Positions 1-8,640 of a stretch of 64,000 bases of DNA are shown in pieces. The notes under the pieces were generated by a model. That model was given only the letters and a program-made list of their open reading frames with translations. It searched no databases and had not been told where the DNA came from. Source of the DNA: Nostoc sphaeroides (GTDB lineage: Bacteria; Cyanobacteriota; Cyanobacteriia; Cyanobacteriales; Nostocaceae); contig NZ_CP031941.1 in NCBI RefSeq assembly GCF_003443655.1, forward strand, positions 4,586,501 to 4,650,500. Direction: 5' to 3'. A program made the position numbers and the translations under genes. Position 1 is the stretch's first letter; every line of letters begins with the position of its first letter.

Positions 1-124
1 GCTCCAACCGTCGTGCTGCTAGAATTAGTTTTGCACCCGCACCAGCAAATATTTTCGCACAAGCAGTACCAATACCACTACTTGCACCAGTTATTAAAAT
101 GATTTGATTCTCTAGGGAAGTCAT
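1..124 (-). CDS. SDR family oxidoreductase, N-terminal 41 residues (partial)
   Basis: The gene runs off the left edge, so only its first 41 codons are visible. The translation begins MTSLENQIILITGASSGIGT. TGASSGIG is the glycine-rich dinucleotide-binding motif (TGxxxGxG) of classical short-chain dehydrogenases/reductases. The following KLILAARRLE matches the second beta strand, ending in the Arg residues that usually indicate NADP(H) preference. Substrate and pathway cannot be read from this part. The ATG at 122-124 is the only plausible start. Confidence 0.85.
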   Translation of the reverse strand, partial: MTSLENQIILITGASSGIGTACAKIFAGAGAKLILAARRLE

Positions 125-241
125 TAGGATAGTTAGGAGTGAGGAGTTAATAGTTATGAATTATGAATTAACAAAAGTTTCACAGTTCATAATTTATCAT
201 CACTCGTCTATAACTCCTAACTCCTAACTCCTAACTCCTAA
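125..241. repeat. AACTCCT-type heptanucleotide repeats
   Basis: This short spacer consists of AT-rich text plus tandem heptamers of the AACTCCT type, most regular at 205-243, with related GTTAGGAGTGAGGAG text on the complementary sense at 131-149. Such short tandemly repeated sequences are typical of Nostoc-group intergenic DNA. I see no gene in it. Confidence 0.6.
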
Positions 242-1081
242 CTACTTCTTCACCACTTGCAGGCGCTGAGTTACCATCGTCATCCCATTACCCCGCAGGA
301 TGACAGCAGAAACCCACTGGCTACCTGGGGTAGATGGTGCTTGTGCCGTTTTAAACAGTCCACCAGATGTCAGTAATTCCAAATCCACGGATGTGGGGCT
401 GAGATACTTATCTGCTTGGATAGGTTCTTCTAGCGCAGTTCCTAGTAGAAAATCATCACCAAGTGGCTCTTGGACGATCGCATCAAAACTATACTTTTGA
501 CCAACCAGCACCTGCTCTGGTAATTTAATATCAAGTTGGGGCGGCTTACTGCCAGAGGTAAGTTGAGTGCGTTCTGACAAAATGTCTTGGCGGACTATTT
601 TTCCGCCTGCAATGCGCTGACGCGATTTAATCGTGGCATTGAGGGCCGAATTATTACTGTTAGCGGAGGGTAAGCCAGTTATTTTCGTTTCTGTTTCGGC
701 AATAATTCCATTGCCTTCAGCTTTTGAAGATAGCAGTTTTGTACTGTATTGCAATTTGGGATATCGTTGCCAAAGTGAAGTCAAAGACTTTTCCAGGGTT
801 TGCAGGTTTAATCCATCCCCATGAGTGAAATTGGAGCTATAGAATTGCAACACCCCTTTAACATCGCCCCGACTGGCGGCTGCATCAACTTGTGTCAACA
901 GGTTTTTCACATCGACTGGTGCATTTTGGGCTGTACCAGCTTGGGCTAATTGCTGTCGTGTCGCCGCTTGAGTGCGTTGCCAACCACTTGTTAAACCAAG
1001 GGTTAGCAGGAATGAAACCAGCCAGATCCTAGCTGGAAATCTGAGTTGTCGTCTCACTAAAGCGGTAATAATGTTTGTCAT
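242..1081 (-). CDS. Membrane-anchored or secreted NTF2-like protein of unknown function
   Basis: This is a 279-residue protein. Residues about 18-36 are a hydrophobic segment after a basic N-terminus, consistent with an uncleaved anchor or a signal peptide, so the rest is probably periplasmic. Residues about 55-170 (AAASRGDVKGVLQFYSSNF and following) have the look of an NTF2/SnoaL-like cone fold: a helix, then FYSSNFTHGDG, then antiparallel strands. The C-terminal part is rich in beta structure and has no motif I know. It is divergent from murG, with 84 bp between the two starts, so they may share a regulatory region. Function is not assignable. Confidence 0.6.
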   Translation of the reverse strand: MTNIITALVRRQLRFPARIWLVSFLLTLGLTSGWQRTQAATRQQLAQAGTAQNAPVDVKNLLTQVDAAASRGDVKGVLQFYSSNFTHGDGLNLQTLEKSLTSLWQRYPKLQYSTKLLSSKAEGNGIIAETETKITGLPSANSNNSALNATIKSRQRIAGGKIVRQDILSERTQLTSGSKPPQLDIKLPEQVLVGQKYSFDAIVQEPLGDDFLLGTALEEPIQADKYLSPTSVDLELLTSGGLFKTAQAPSTPGSQWVSAVILRGNGMTMVTQRLQVVKK

Positions 1082-1165
1082 TGGTAAGAGTTTACTGATT
1101 TGATGAGAGAAAGTAAGGAAATTGTTTTATCTTAGTTAAGCTAGACGCTAAACGGTAGAGGTTTG

Positions 1166-2239
1166 ATGGCAAACGCACCGATACGATTATTAATAGCTGC
1201 CAGTGGAACTGGTGGACATTTGTTTCCAGCGATCGCACTGGCCCAAAAACTTCCAGATTATCAAATAGAATGGCTGGGAGTACCCAATCGGCTAGAAACT
1301 CAACTTGTCCCTAAAGAGTATTCCTTGAATACTATTGCAGTTGAAGGGTTTCAGCAAGGGTTTGGACTCTCCTCGATTCGGATTTTGGGTAAACTCGCCC
1401 TTTCGATTATAGAAGTCAGGCGAATTTTGAAGCAGGGAAATTTTCAAGGGGTGTTTACAACAGGAGGTTACATTGCCGGGCCAGCTGTCATTGCGGCGCG
1501 TTCCCTCGGTTTACCTGTGGTTTTTCACGAATCTAACGCAATACCTGGTAAAGTAACTCGCTTTTTTGGCCCTTGGTGTAGCGCGGTAGCGCTGGGATTT
1601 GAAGTAGCTGCTAAGTATTTGCCTCGTGCTAAAAATGTCTGTGTTGGTACTCCTGTAAGGGCACAATTCCTGGATGGGGCAATTAATGCGCCACTGGATT
1701 TAGCTATTCCTGATGGGGTTCCTTTAATTGTTGTTTTTGGTGGTAGCCAAGGTGCAGTTGCGGTTAATAAGTTGGTGCGTGAATCTGCAAAAGCTTGGTT
1801 TGATGCTGGTGCTTATGTAGTACATTTAACTGGCGATCGCGACGAGGAAGCAGATAGCCTCAAACATCCACAGTACATAGCCTTACCTTTTTACAACAAT
1901 ATGGCAGCATTATTGCAACGAGCTACTCTTGCCATTAGTCGTTCTGGTGCTGGTAGCTTGACAGAATTGGCAGTATGTGGAACGCCAGCGATTTTGATTC
2001 CTTACCCCTTTGCCGCAGAAGACCATCAATCTTATAATGCAGACGTATTTACTTCATCTGGTGCGGCGTTAACGCTGAAGCAGTCAGAGTTGACGGCACA
2101 AATATTGCAAAGTAATGTGTTGAATTTGTTGAAATCACCAGATGAGTTAGCAAAGATGGGGGAAAAAGCTCATGCGATCGCAGTTCCCGATAGTGCCGAA
2201 AAGTTAGCGCAATTAGTGCGTGAGGTGATAGAAACTTAA
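1166..2239 (+). CDS. murG: UDP-N-acetylglucosamine--N-acetylmuramyl-(pentapeptide) pyrophosphoryl-undecaprenol GlcNAc transferase MurG
   Basis: MurG adds GlcNAc to lipid I to make lipid II, the last cytoplasmic-side step of the peptidoglycan precursor pathway. It is a peripheral membrane GT-B glycosyltransferase. The N-terminal glycine loop SGTGGHLFPAIALA, the second loop TTGGYIAGP, FHESNAIPGK, GGSQGA and the UDP-binding SRSGAGSLTELAVCGTPAILIPYP followed by DHQ are all present. The length (357) fits the family. Two starts are possible, TTG at 1163 and ATG at 1166. The ATG is chosen because an AGAGG sequence precedes it closely. The gene stands alone, not in a dcw cluster, as is usual in cyanobacteria. 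Confidence 0.96.
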   Translation: MANAPIRLLIAASGTGGHLFPAIALAQKLPDYQIEWLGVPNRLETQLVPKEYSLNTIAVEGFQQGFGLSSIRILGKLALSIIEVRRILKQGNFQGVFTTGGYIAGPAVIAARSLGLPVVFHESNAIPGKVTRFFGPWCSAVALGFEVAAKYLPRAKNVCVGTPVRAQFLDGAINAPLDLAIPDGVPLIVVFGGSQGAVAVNKLVRESAKAWFDAGAYVVHLTGDRDEEADSLKHPQYIALPFYNNMAALLQRATLAISRSGAGSLTELAVCGTPAILIPYPFAAEDHQSYNADVFTSSGAALTLKQSELTAQILQSNVLNLLKSPDELAKMGEKAHAIAVPDSAEKLAQLVREVIET

Positions 2240-2370
2240 AAAATTCAAAACTTGTACTGAGCGTCTTGCCCTGAGCGACTTGTACTGAGCGTAGTCGAAG
2301 TAAGCCGAAGGGAGCCGAAGTATTAAAAATGGAAGATACTAAGAGATAATAGAAATTTATTCTCTAGGTT
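2240..2370 (+). repeat. Dispersed repeat of the GTACTGAGCGTAGTCGAAG type
   Basis: The spacer after murG holds TTGTACTGAGCGTAGTCGAAG and shorter variants of it. The same text occurs inverted at 7380-7430, and a related version lies inside a kinase gene at 58970-59010. No promoter or terminator is clear. Confidence 0.5.
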
Positions 2371-3711
2371 ATGAATATCTTATTTAACCAAAAATTCCGT
2401 ATCACAGTAGGTTGTGCTGCCTTATTGCTTGTCAGTTTCACCAGTAGCCATTTATATACTCACTTAAAAACTAAACAGCTAGCCCAAGAAGATAAGTTTT
2501 TTACTCAGCAAGAAATTACCCCACTTAAATCACAGATTTCTCTCACCTCAAATCAAGTTGTTCATAAACTTGATTTGAAGTTTAAAAATCCTTTAATCAC
2601 TAAACAAACATCTTATGAGATTATAGGCAAGCAAAATGCTTTATCATCTCAACAGGATTTGTTAGCCGCATCTGCACCCTATCCAGTTATAGATGAGTTC
2701 AAAAAATATAAATTTAGTATTAATGGCAGCCGGGTTGTTACTCCAGCCAAACTGCCAAGTAGTAAGGTCAACTTTAATCAAAAAGATTTATTAACCGTTC
2801 TCGTTAATACTAGAAAATATTTTCAAGATTATAGTTCAGAAGACCCAGATATTCTGCGTACAGGAATGCTTACTACTCAAGGCGTTACTGTTCCAGATGT
2901 CCTCAATACTTTGAATTTCATGATTGTTGTCTTAAAGGAGGATATTGCTAATAATCGAGTTACTCGTTTGCAAGACTCCAAGTTTATTAATTCCAATTTC
3001 CGAGTTATCAAATGGACTGCTTATAACCCAAATAATAAGCAACAAAAGCAATTACGAATTACCAAATATGCTGTTTTTACTCACCCCGGTTCTCGTAAGA
3101 AAACCTCTACTTTTAATACACCAATTCATAGTTTAAAAGAAGACTCTAATAACAATAAATTCTACACTAGATACACAAAGCAGGATGTTTTGTCTGGTAT
3201 TTATGAACCAGGCGGTAAAGAATTTGGAAAAGTTAAAAGTCTCGCTTATCTAACTAGAACTGGGTTAGAAGAAGCTTTGATGCAAGGAACAATCCTAATT
3301 AACTTTACAGATGGTTATAAGGCATTTTTTAATGTAGATAGAAATAATGGAATGTCTTATATTCGCGGATTAAAGGCAACAGCACAAAAGCGTTATTGGT
3401 ATTTTAGAGAGGTTGATGCTATTAAAGGCTATGGATACAAAATAGATGCAAAAATTTCTATTAAACCCGGAGTCACTTTTGCTGGAGATGTTTTAAATAT
3501 CGGTTTAGGTAAAGTGATTGTAATTGAGCATACTAAAGGTGGTCGAAAACATCTGCAAATGGGAGTCATGGCCGATACAGGCGGAGCCTTTTTACCCAAT
3601 CTTTATCAACTCGATTTTTTAGCAGGTATATTTAAGAATAAAAAAGAATTTGGGCAGAATATCACGCAATTGCCAGAGTATGCTACAGCATATTTTTTAG
3701 TAAAAAAGTAA
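2371..3711 (+). CDS. Secreted protein of unknown function with possible C-terminal 3D (MltA-like) domain
   Basis: This 446-residue protein begins with a basic N-terminus and a hydrophobic stretch (residues about 10-28), a signal peptide or anchor. The middle part is rich in Lys, Asn and Thr and not recognisable. Near the C-terminus MADTGGAFLP, followed by a Q-L-D pair, resembles the 3D domain (three conserved Asp, double-psi beta barrel) found in MltA transglycosylases and resuscitation factors, whose signature is A-D-T-G-G-A followed by an R/Q-x-D. The preceding GYKIDAKISIKPGVTF could be the first strand of that barrel. Residues for catalysis cannot be confirmed. A 95-bp repeat element begins on the base after the stop codon. 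Function is inferred only. Confidence 0.55.
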   Translation: MNILFNQKFRITVGCAALLLVSFTSSHLYTHLKTKQLAQEDKFFTQQEITPLKSQISLTSNQVVHKLDLKFKNPLITKQTSYEIIGKQNALSSQQDLLAASAPYPVIDEFKKYKFSINGSRVVTPAKLPSSKVNFNQKDLLTVLVNTRKYFQDYSSEDPDILRTGMLTTQGVTVPDVLNTLNFMIVVLKEDIANNRVTRLQDSKFINSNFRVIKWTAYNPNNKQQKQLRITKYAVFTHPGSRKKTSTFNTPIHSLKEDSNNNKFYTRYTKQDVLSGIYEPGGKEFGKVKSLAYLTRTGLEEALMQGTILINFTDGYKAFFNVDRNNGMSYIRGLKATAQKRYWYFREVDAIKGYGYKIDAKISIKPGVTFAGDVLNIGLGKVIVIEHTKGGRKHLQMGVMADTGGAFLPNLYQLDFLAGIFKNKKEFGQNITQLPEYATAYFLVKK

Positions 3712-3806
3712 TATAGCGGTGTGCAGTTCAGTGAGATACAAAAAAAATGCTGGAATGATTTGACAGCAAGGACTTTGGTGTTCTCATCCAATCGATAACC
3801 GCTATA
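3712..3806 (+). mobile_element. 95-bp miniature inverted-repeat element, family A, copy 1
   Basis: It starts TATAGCGGT and ends ACCGCTATA, a 9-bp terminal inverted repeat with TA at both tips. Base for base, the same 95 bp occurs at 48827-48921 and, inverted, at 15615-15709. Duplication of TA at the target would fit an IS630/Tc1-type mobiliser, but no such transposase is in the window. Confidence 0.85.
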
Positions 3807-3828
3807 GAGATATGAGTGAAAAACGAAT

Positions 3829-3861
3829 TGTAGAGACGTAGCACTGCTACGTCTCTACAAG
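3829..3861. repeat. Perfect palindrome TTGTAGAGACG...CGTCTCTACAA
   Basis: TTGTAGAGACGTAGCA pairs with TGCTACGTCTCTACAA. It could fold as a transcript hairpin, but it lacks a T-run. It belongs to the GAGACG...CGTCTC palindromes that also fill several of the miniature elements in this window. Confidence 0.7.
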
Positions 3862-3927
3862 GGTTCTGAGTAACGCATATTTATTTAATTTCACCAGATG
3901 TCTAATGCATTCACTTGAATCAAATAT

Positions 3928-4293
3928 CTATGCACGGGTCAACAATTCTAAGTTGTGGCCATCGGAGTCATAGAAATAGAAGCCACGACCTTCATTCCAG
4001 TGGTTAATTTCTCCTTTATTTTCATGCATGGGGTCGCTACTGTATTCAATACCTGCCTCTTTCACGCGGGCAAAAATTGCATCAAATTCTTCATCACTGA
4101 CATGGAACGCATAATGATGTTGCTCGAACGCTTCAGCATCGGCGAAGTCAAGCGTCAGTGACTCATTTATATGCACAGCAGCAAAGTGACCAACGGGAAC
4201 CTCGACCTCTAAACCAAAAATTTTTGCAAAGAACCTCGCTGATGCTTCCTTGTCGTATGCAGGCACTATGGTGTGATTTAAAGTAATTGTCAT
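3928..4293 (-). CDS. VOC family protein (glyoxalase/dioxygenase fold)
   Basis: This is a 121-residue single vicinal-oxygen-chelate domain. It has two beta-alpha-beta-beta-beta halves: the first begins LNHTIVPAYDKEASARFFAKIFG, the second YAFHVSDEEFDAIFARVKEAG, and it closes with GFYFYDSDGHNLELLT. Candidate metal ligands are His-7, His-60 or His-64 and the Glu in NLELL, arranged as in glyoxalase I or fosfomycin/bleomycin resistance proteins. The substrate is unknown. A purine-rich GGAGG lies before the ATG. The gene is convergent or isolated relative to its neighbours, and psbA diverges from it. Confidence 0.88.
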   Translation of the reverse strand: MTITLNHTIVPAYDKEASARFFAKIFGLEVEVPVGHFAAVHINESLTLDFADAEAFEQHHYAFHVSDEEFDAIFARVKEAGIEYSSDPMHENKGEINHWNEGRGFYFYDSDGHNLELLTRA

Positions 4294-4452
4294 GTCACAC
4301 CTCCCCTCCTAATTTTGGTAGTAATTGATATCAACTCTCTATTCAGAGTCTATAACAACAATATTCCTTTCTATTTTATGTTTTGGGCGCTGACACCAGC
4401 ATTATATAAGAAAAAGTAATAGTCTATATCAGGTTTACTGAAGTAATAAAAC

Positions 4453-4482
4453 TTGATTAAAAAATGTAAAGCATTGTAAAGT
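4453..4482 (+). promoter_or_regulatory. Probable psbA promoter (-35/-10)
   Basis: TTGATT at 4453-4458 and TAAAGT at 4477-4482 are separated by 18 bp and lie about 60 bp before the psbA start codon, leaving a leader of roughly 50 nt. The spacing fits a sigma-70 type promoter. The match is imperfect and no transcript data are available. Confidence 0.4.
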
Positions 4483-4543
4483 AGTTTCACAGGCAAAAAC
4501 AAAACCGCCTGATTCATAAATAACTAATCGCACTTATAAAACC

Positions 4544-5626
4544 ATGACAGCAACCTTACAACAGCGCTCAAGCGCCAACGTATGGGATCGATTCTGTGAA
4601 TGGATCACCAGCACCAATAACCGGATTTACATCGGTTGGTTCGGCGTAGTAATGATCCCCACCCTCTTAGCCGCTACCGCTTGCTTCGTAATCGCCTTCA
4701 TCGCCGCACCTCCAGTAGACATTGATGGCATCCGTGAACCTGTTGCAGGTTCCTTAATCTACGGAAACAACATCATCTCCGGTGCAGTAGTACCTTCCTC
4801 CAACGCCATCGGCTTACACTTCTACCCAATTTGGGAAGCAGCATCCCTTGATGAGTGGTTGTACAACGGTGGCCCTTACCAATTGGTAATATTCCACTTC
4901 CTGATTGGCGTATTCTGCTACTTAGGTCGTGAATGGGAACTATCCTACCGCTTAGGTATGCGTCCTTGGATTGCGATCGCATATTCTGCTCCAGTCGCAG
5001 CAGCAACAGCAGTCTTCTTGGTATACCCAATCGGACAAGGATCATTCTCTGATGGTATGCCCTTGGGAATAAGCGGAACCTTCAACTTCATGATCGTGTT
5101 CCAAGCAGAACACAACATCTTGATGCACCCCTTCCACCAATTAGGTGTAGCAGGTGTATTCGGTGGAAGTTTGTTCTCTGCAATGCACGGTTCTCTTGTA
5201 ACTTCTTCACTAGTTCGTGAGACAACCGAGACTGAATCTCAAAACTACGGTTACAAATTCGGTCAAGAAGAAGAAACCTACAACATCGTTGCAGCCCACG
5301 GCTACTTCGGTCGTCTAATCTTCCAATACGCTTCATTCAACAACAGCCGTTCACTGCACTTCTTCTTAGCAGCATGGCCTGTAATCGGCATCTGGTTCAC
5401 CGCCTTGGGTGTAAGCACAATGGCGTTCAACTTGAACGGTTTCAACTTCAACCAATCCATCATTGATTCAAGCGGTCGCGTCATCAGCACTTGGGCTGAT
5501 GTAATCAACCGGGCTAACCTGGGTATGGAAGTAATGCACGAGCGTAACGCTCACAACTTCCCCTTAGATTTAGCTGCTGGTGATGTTGCTCCTGTAGCTC
5601 TTACTGCTCCTGCTATCAACGGTTAA
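4544..5626 (+). CDS. psbA: Photosystem II reaction centre protein D1, high-light (E130) form
   Basis: D1 binds the P680 chlorophylls, pheophytin, QB and the Mn4CaO5 cluster in the thylakoid membrane. All key residues are in place in the 360-aa sequence: Y161, D170, E189, H190, H198, H215, S264, H272, H332, E333, H337 and D342. The C-terminal extension after A344 (16 residues) would be removed by CtpA. Residue 130 is Glu ([10 protein letters not shown]), the form associated with high-light or stress-induced D1 copies; the standard low-light form has Gln. Position 144 is Ala. The gene is monocistronic, with its own upstream promoter-like sequence and a terminator just downstream. Cyanobacteria usually carry several psbA copies. 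Confidence 0.99.
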   Translation: MTATLQQRSSANVWDRFCEWITSTNNRIYIGWFGVVMIPTLLAATACFVIAFIAAPPVDIDGIREPVAGSLIYGNNIISGAVVPSSNAIGLHFYPIWEAASLDEWLYNGGPYQLVIFHFLIGVFCYLGREWELSYRLGMRPWIAIAYSAPVAAATAVFLVYPIGQGSFSDGMPLGISGTFNFMIVFQAEHNILMHPFHQLGVAGVFGGSLFSAMHGSLVTSSLVRETTETESQNYGYKFGQEEETYNIVAAHGYFGRLIFQYASFNNSRSLHFFLAAWPVIGIWFTALGVSTMAFNLNGFNFNQSIIDSSGRVISTWADVINRANLGMEVMHERNAHNFPLDLAAGDVAPVALTAPAING

Positions 5627-5670
5627 TCATAATCTGAGATACAATCTTCACTATTATCTATAAGTAAAAG

Positions 5671-5698
5671 ACGCTCTCCCAAAAGGGGGAGCGTTTTT
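5671..5698 (+). terminator. Rho-independent terminator of psbA
   Basis: ACGCTCTCCC, an AAAA loop and GGGGGAGCGT form a stable hairpin followed by a T-run, 45 bp after the psbA stop codon. Confidence 0.9.
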
Positions 5699-5873
5699 GC
5701 ATTGGGTTAATTGTTACGTTTTTTTGAAGTGCAAAATGATGGATATTGCATCAAAAGTAGACCGCTATGGTTTAGAACTTGGGCAATAATTATCAAAAAG
5801 TAAATTTTACGAGTAATAATTGCTAGCAGCGCAGATAATTGCCTCAAAGCTCAAGTCTAAGGAGAAGCCAAGA

Positions 5874-6383
5874 ATGATTTTACACCGTGGGCGTAGGGTA
5901 GTAGCTGCTTTGTTGCTGTCAGTGGTACTACTGACAACGGCCTGTACTCCAAAAACACCTGGACGTTTTGACCAGGCGCAAAAAGAAAGCACTCAACAAA
6001 AAAGCGGTCAAGCGGTGTCTAAGACCGCAACTCAGGGTAGCGAATTTAATAAACTTTTCCCTGATGCAGGTGATGGCTACCAGCGCGTCTATACCCAAGA
6101 GAAAAAAGGCTTTGCAGAAGCGAAGTTGAAAAAAGCCGGGAAAGATATAGCATTGCTATCTATTTCTGATACCACTAGCACACCTAGTGCAGTAGCAAAG
6201 TTCTCGAAGAGTACCAAAAAGATTGGCGGTTATCCCGCAGTAGAAGTTGGTAAGACGCAAACTGCAATTTTGGTAGGTAAGTACCAAGTAAAAGCACTTT
6301 CCCGTGATTCGTCATTTACAGCAAGCGATCGCGCAGATTGGCTAGAGAAGTTTAATCTTAATGGTCTGGCTAAACTGAAATGA
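5874..6383 (+). CDS. Putative lipoprotein of unknown function
   Basis: The ATG at 5874 follows TAAGGAG with good spacing and gives 169 residues starting MILHRGRRVVAALLLSVVLL. This is a classic signal peptide with the lipobox LTTAC, so Cys-26 should be lipidated and the protein held on a membrane facing the periplasm or thylakoid lumen. In-frame codons upstream to 5820 are not needed. The mature part is Lys/Gln-rich and includes GDGYQRVYTQEKKGFAEAKLKK. I do not recognise the family. An unknown gene follows on the same strand 52 bp later, possibly co-transcribed. Confidence 0.75.
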   Translation: MILHRGRRVVAALLLSVVLLTTACTPKTPGRFDQAQKESTQQKSGQAVSKTATQGSEFNKLFPDAGDGYQRVYTQEKKGFAEAKLKKAGKDIALLSISDTTSTPSAVAKFSKSTKKIGGYPAVEVGKTQTAILVGKYQVKALSRDSSFTASDRADWLEKFNLNGLAKLK

Positions 6384-6435
6384 TTTGTACTACGAATATT
6401 TAGATAACAAAACCTAACTAAATAAGGAGATTTTT

Positions 6436-7323
6436 GTGAGCAAATCGATTGTTGATTTAGTTGATCAATTGCCAACCGGGGGCTTGACCATTTCTATGTT
6501 GAAGTCCCTCGATTTTGTTGCTCCTGGAGAGTGGCAAAATACCGTCGGCTTTGTCAACACTATTAAGACTGTTACTGGCGAAGACGACGAAGATTTAATT
6601 CAACAAATTGGCGAAAGAGCGGTTTATTTATTCAACGACAAATCTCAAGGATACCAAACAGCCTTGTGGCTATATCAAACCGTTGATGGTACAGATAAAG
6701 CGCTTGGTGCAGCAGCTTTAGCTAACAAAGTTGGCGAGAAAATTCCTTTGTTGGGTTTTTTAAACTCTGTTACTCCTAAACCTGATAAGGCTCAAACCAT
6801 CGATTTGACATTGAAATTAGTCGCTGAGTTAGTAGCTTTCTGTCAAATTAACGGCATTCCTGGAGATAGTATTGGGGATTTTGTCGCCTCTTTAGGTGAG
6901 TATAGTGGTGAGTCGCTTATCCGCATGGTGGCATTAGTTTGCGTTGATGGTTTGATACCTCTGGGGCCAGACTTCATTAGTAAAGCGATATCGGGGCTTA
7001 ATCAGACAAATCCACAGGAGTTAGAAAAAAACTCAACTTTCCAAAATATCAAAGATGTGATTCCAGGGAACAATGCTGGTAGTAAACTCAACTTTATTGG
7101 CGAAAGCTTTGACTCAGTTAAAGGTTGGATGAATGGGCTAGTTAGCGCCAATAATTTAACACCACAAAAGGTTGTCCACAACTTGCAAAGTTTTGCCGAT
7201 ATTGCCGATGACAAGTTAGATTACCTAGCGGCATTTCTAGATGTGGCAACGAATTATTATGAACACACCGGCACGCAAACTTTAGCACGTCGCTTGATTG
7301 AACGGGCGGTAGCTGAGATTTAG
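6436..7323 (+). CDS. Conserved protein of unknown function
   Basis: The 295-residue protein starts at GTG 6436, which is preceded by AAGGAG at good spacing. It is predicted to be mostly helical and soluble, with no signal peptide and no clear transmembrane segment. No catalytic motif is visible. The repeating amphipathic helices (LDYLAAFLDVATNYYEHTGT near the end) suggest a scaffold or helical-repeat fold, but that is only an impression. It lies 52 bp after the lipoprotein gene on the same strand. Confidence 0.7.
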   Translation: MSKSIVDLVDQLPTGGLTISMLKSLDFVAPGEWQNTVGFVNTIKTVTGEDDEDLIQQIGERAVYLFNDKSQGYQTALWLYQTVDGTDKALGAAALANKVGEKIPLLGFLNSVTPKPDKAQTIDLTLKLVAELVAFCQINGIPGDSIGDFVASLGEYSGESLIRMVALVCVDGLIPLGPDFISKAISGLNQTNPQELEKNSTFQNIKDVIPGNNAGSKLNFIGESFDSVKGWMNGLVSANNLTPQKVVHNLQSFADIADDKLDYLAAFLDVATNYYEHTGTQTLARRLIERAVAEI

Positions 7324-7583
7324 GTTGATTGAGAGTGGGGGAGTAGTAATTTTAGATTTTAGATTTTGGACTTCGGCTCCTTTCGACTTACTTCGACTAC
7401 GCTCAGTACAAGTCGCTCAAGGCAAGCCTCTCAGTCGAACGATTTTGGATTAAATTTCAATCTAAAAGACGCTCTCTACGAGACGTTAAAAGCGTAGCTT
7501 GCAACTCTTACAGAGTAAGCAGACTCGTTCTTTGTGGCACTATCGTCGATCTAAAATCTAAAATTGAATTGCCCTAATGTAAA
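7324..7583. repeat. Repeat-filled spacer between convergent genes
   Basis: This 260-bp spacer separates two convergent genes. It holds ATTTTAGATTTTGG-type text, the inverted CTTCGACTACGCTCAGTACAAG repeat (7380-7430), and text of the ACGCTCTCTACGAGACG type. No gene or clear terminator is seen. Confidence 0.55.
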
Positions 7584-8303
7584 TTAGGGTAAACGTAAAT
7601 CTGCTGCGATCGCATATAAGTAAGGTTGGAAAATAGCTAAGTTTTCCAGTTTATCAAACTTACCTGTTTGCGAACCTGGGTCAAAGGCAGTGGTAATTAC
7701 GTAAAGTTTATTGCCATCAAAGGCAACATGACCGATATGTTGCTCTTGTACTCCACCTTTTTGTTTAAGTCCGGCGAACCCATAGCGGATTCCCTGAAGC
7801 TTACCAACGGGTACTGGTTGGGGTGGGTAGGTTAAGAAAGTAATCTCTTTTCCATATTCACCCTGACGCTCTTTGGCAAAAGCAGCGTAGTGATCTGCAA
7901 CCCAAGCCTTGAGTGCTGATAATATCTGGGTTTGGTATTTGGAATTTTGGTAGTCTACTTGAGAACCAGGTGGAATCCCAACAGCTACGAGTTCCTTTTG
8001 GAAATCCTCATTGTTTGCTAATGGGTAAACGTTAATCTCAACTGTACCCAAAAGTTCCCCTTTGGACGAGACACACAATAAAGGCGCATTTCCCTTGCAA
8101 GAAGCAACTTGCCAGTTAGTTGGAGCAGCAGTATTTCCCAGAATTTTCTGCCAGATATTTCCCTCATTAGGGTTAGGAAGTTTCGCAACGGCAGGGGATT
8201 TAACCACTTTGGGTGCAGAAAATTGGGGGAGAAAAAATTTTGCTCCCACCGGTATTGACACCAGCAAAATAGAACCTAATAATAAATGATAAAGTCGTAA
8301 CAT
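7584..8303 (-). CDS. Membrane-anchored protein of unknown function
   Basis: A 239-residue protein with a single N-terminal hydrophobic segment (MLRLYHLLLGSILLVSIPVG), so it is exported or anchored. It then has a Pro-rich linker and a globular domain with strands such as KLYVITTAFDP. GIRYGFAGLKQKGGVQEQHI and an H-V-A-F-D run suggest a beta sandwich. I do not recognise the family. It stands alone: the gene upstream on its strand lies over 600 bp away. Confidence 0.65.
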   Translation of the reverse strand: MLRLYHLLLGSILLVSIPVGAKFFLPQFSAPKVVKSPAVAKLPNPNEGNIWQKILGNTAAPTNWQVASCKGNAPLLCVSSKGELLGTVEINVYPLANNEDFQKELVAVGIPPGSQVDYQNSKYQTQILSALKAWVADHYAAFAKERQGEYGKEITFLTYPPQPVPVGKLQGIRYGFAGLKQKGGVQEQHIGHVAFDGNKLYVITTAFDPGSQTGKFDKLENLAIFQPYLYAIAADLRLP

Positions 8304-8435
8304 TTTCTTGAAAATCCAGAGTCAAGGATTGCAGACTAACGATATCTACAATACTTTATGGATATACAGGAAGATACATTTATATTGCTGCAAGTTCCAC
8401 AAATGGAACTCAACAAACTATCGCTCTTTATTACT

Positions 8436-8576
8436 CAATACGGTTCAGTTAAGGATAAATGTAGGTTGGGTTGAGGCTTTGCGAAACCCAACATTCTCTA
8501 GGTTTTGTTGGGTTTCGCAAAGCCTCAACCCAACCTACGCAATAATCAGGTTTTTGGCTCTAACTGAACCGTATTG
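8436..8576 (+). mobile_element. Miniature element, family C (CAATAC...GTATTG), copy 1
   Basis: The ends CAATACGGTTCAGTTA and TAACTGAACCGTATTG are inverted repeats. CTTTATTACT occurs immediately on both sides (8426-8435 and 8577-8586), an exact 10-bp target duplication. The interior is itself a large palindrome, GTAGGTTGGGTTGAGGC...GCCTCAACCCAACCTAC. Confidence 0.92.
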
Positions 8577-8640
8577 CTTTATTACTAATCTTTTTCTAAT
8601 CTTCATGAACTAAAACCTTTATATGGTAAGCGTTTCGGGG

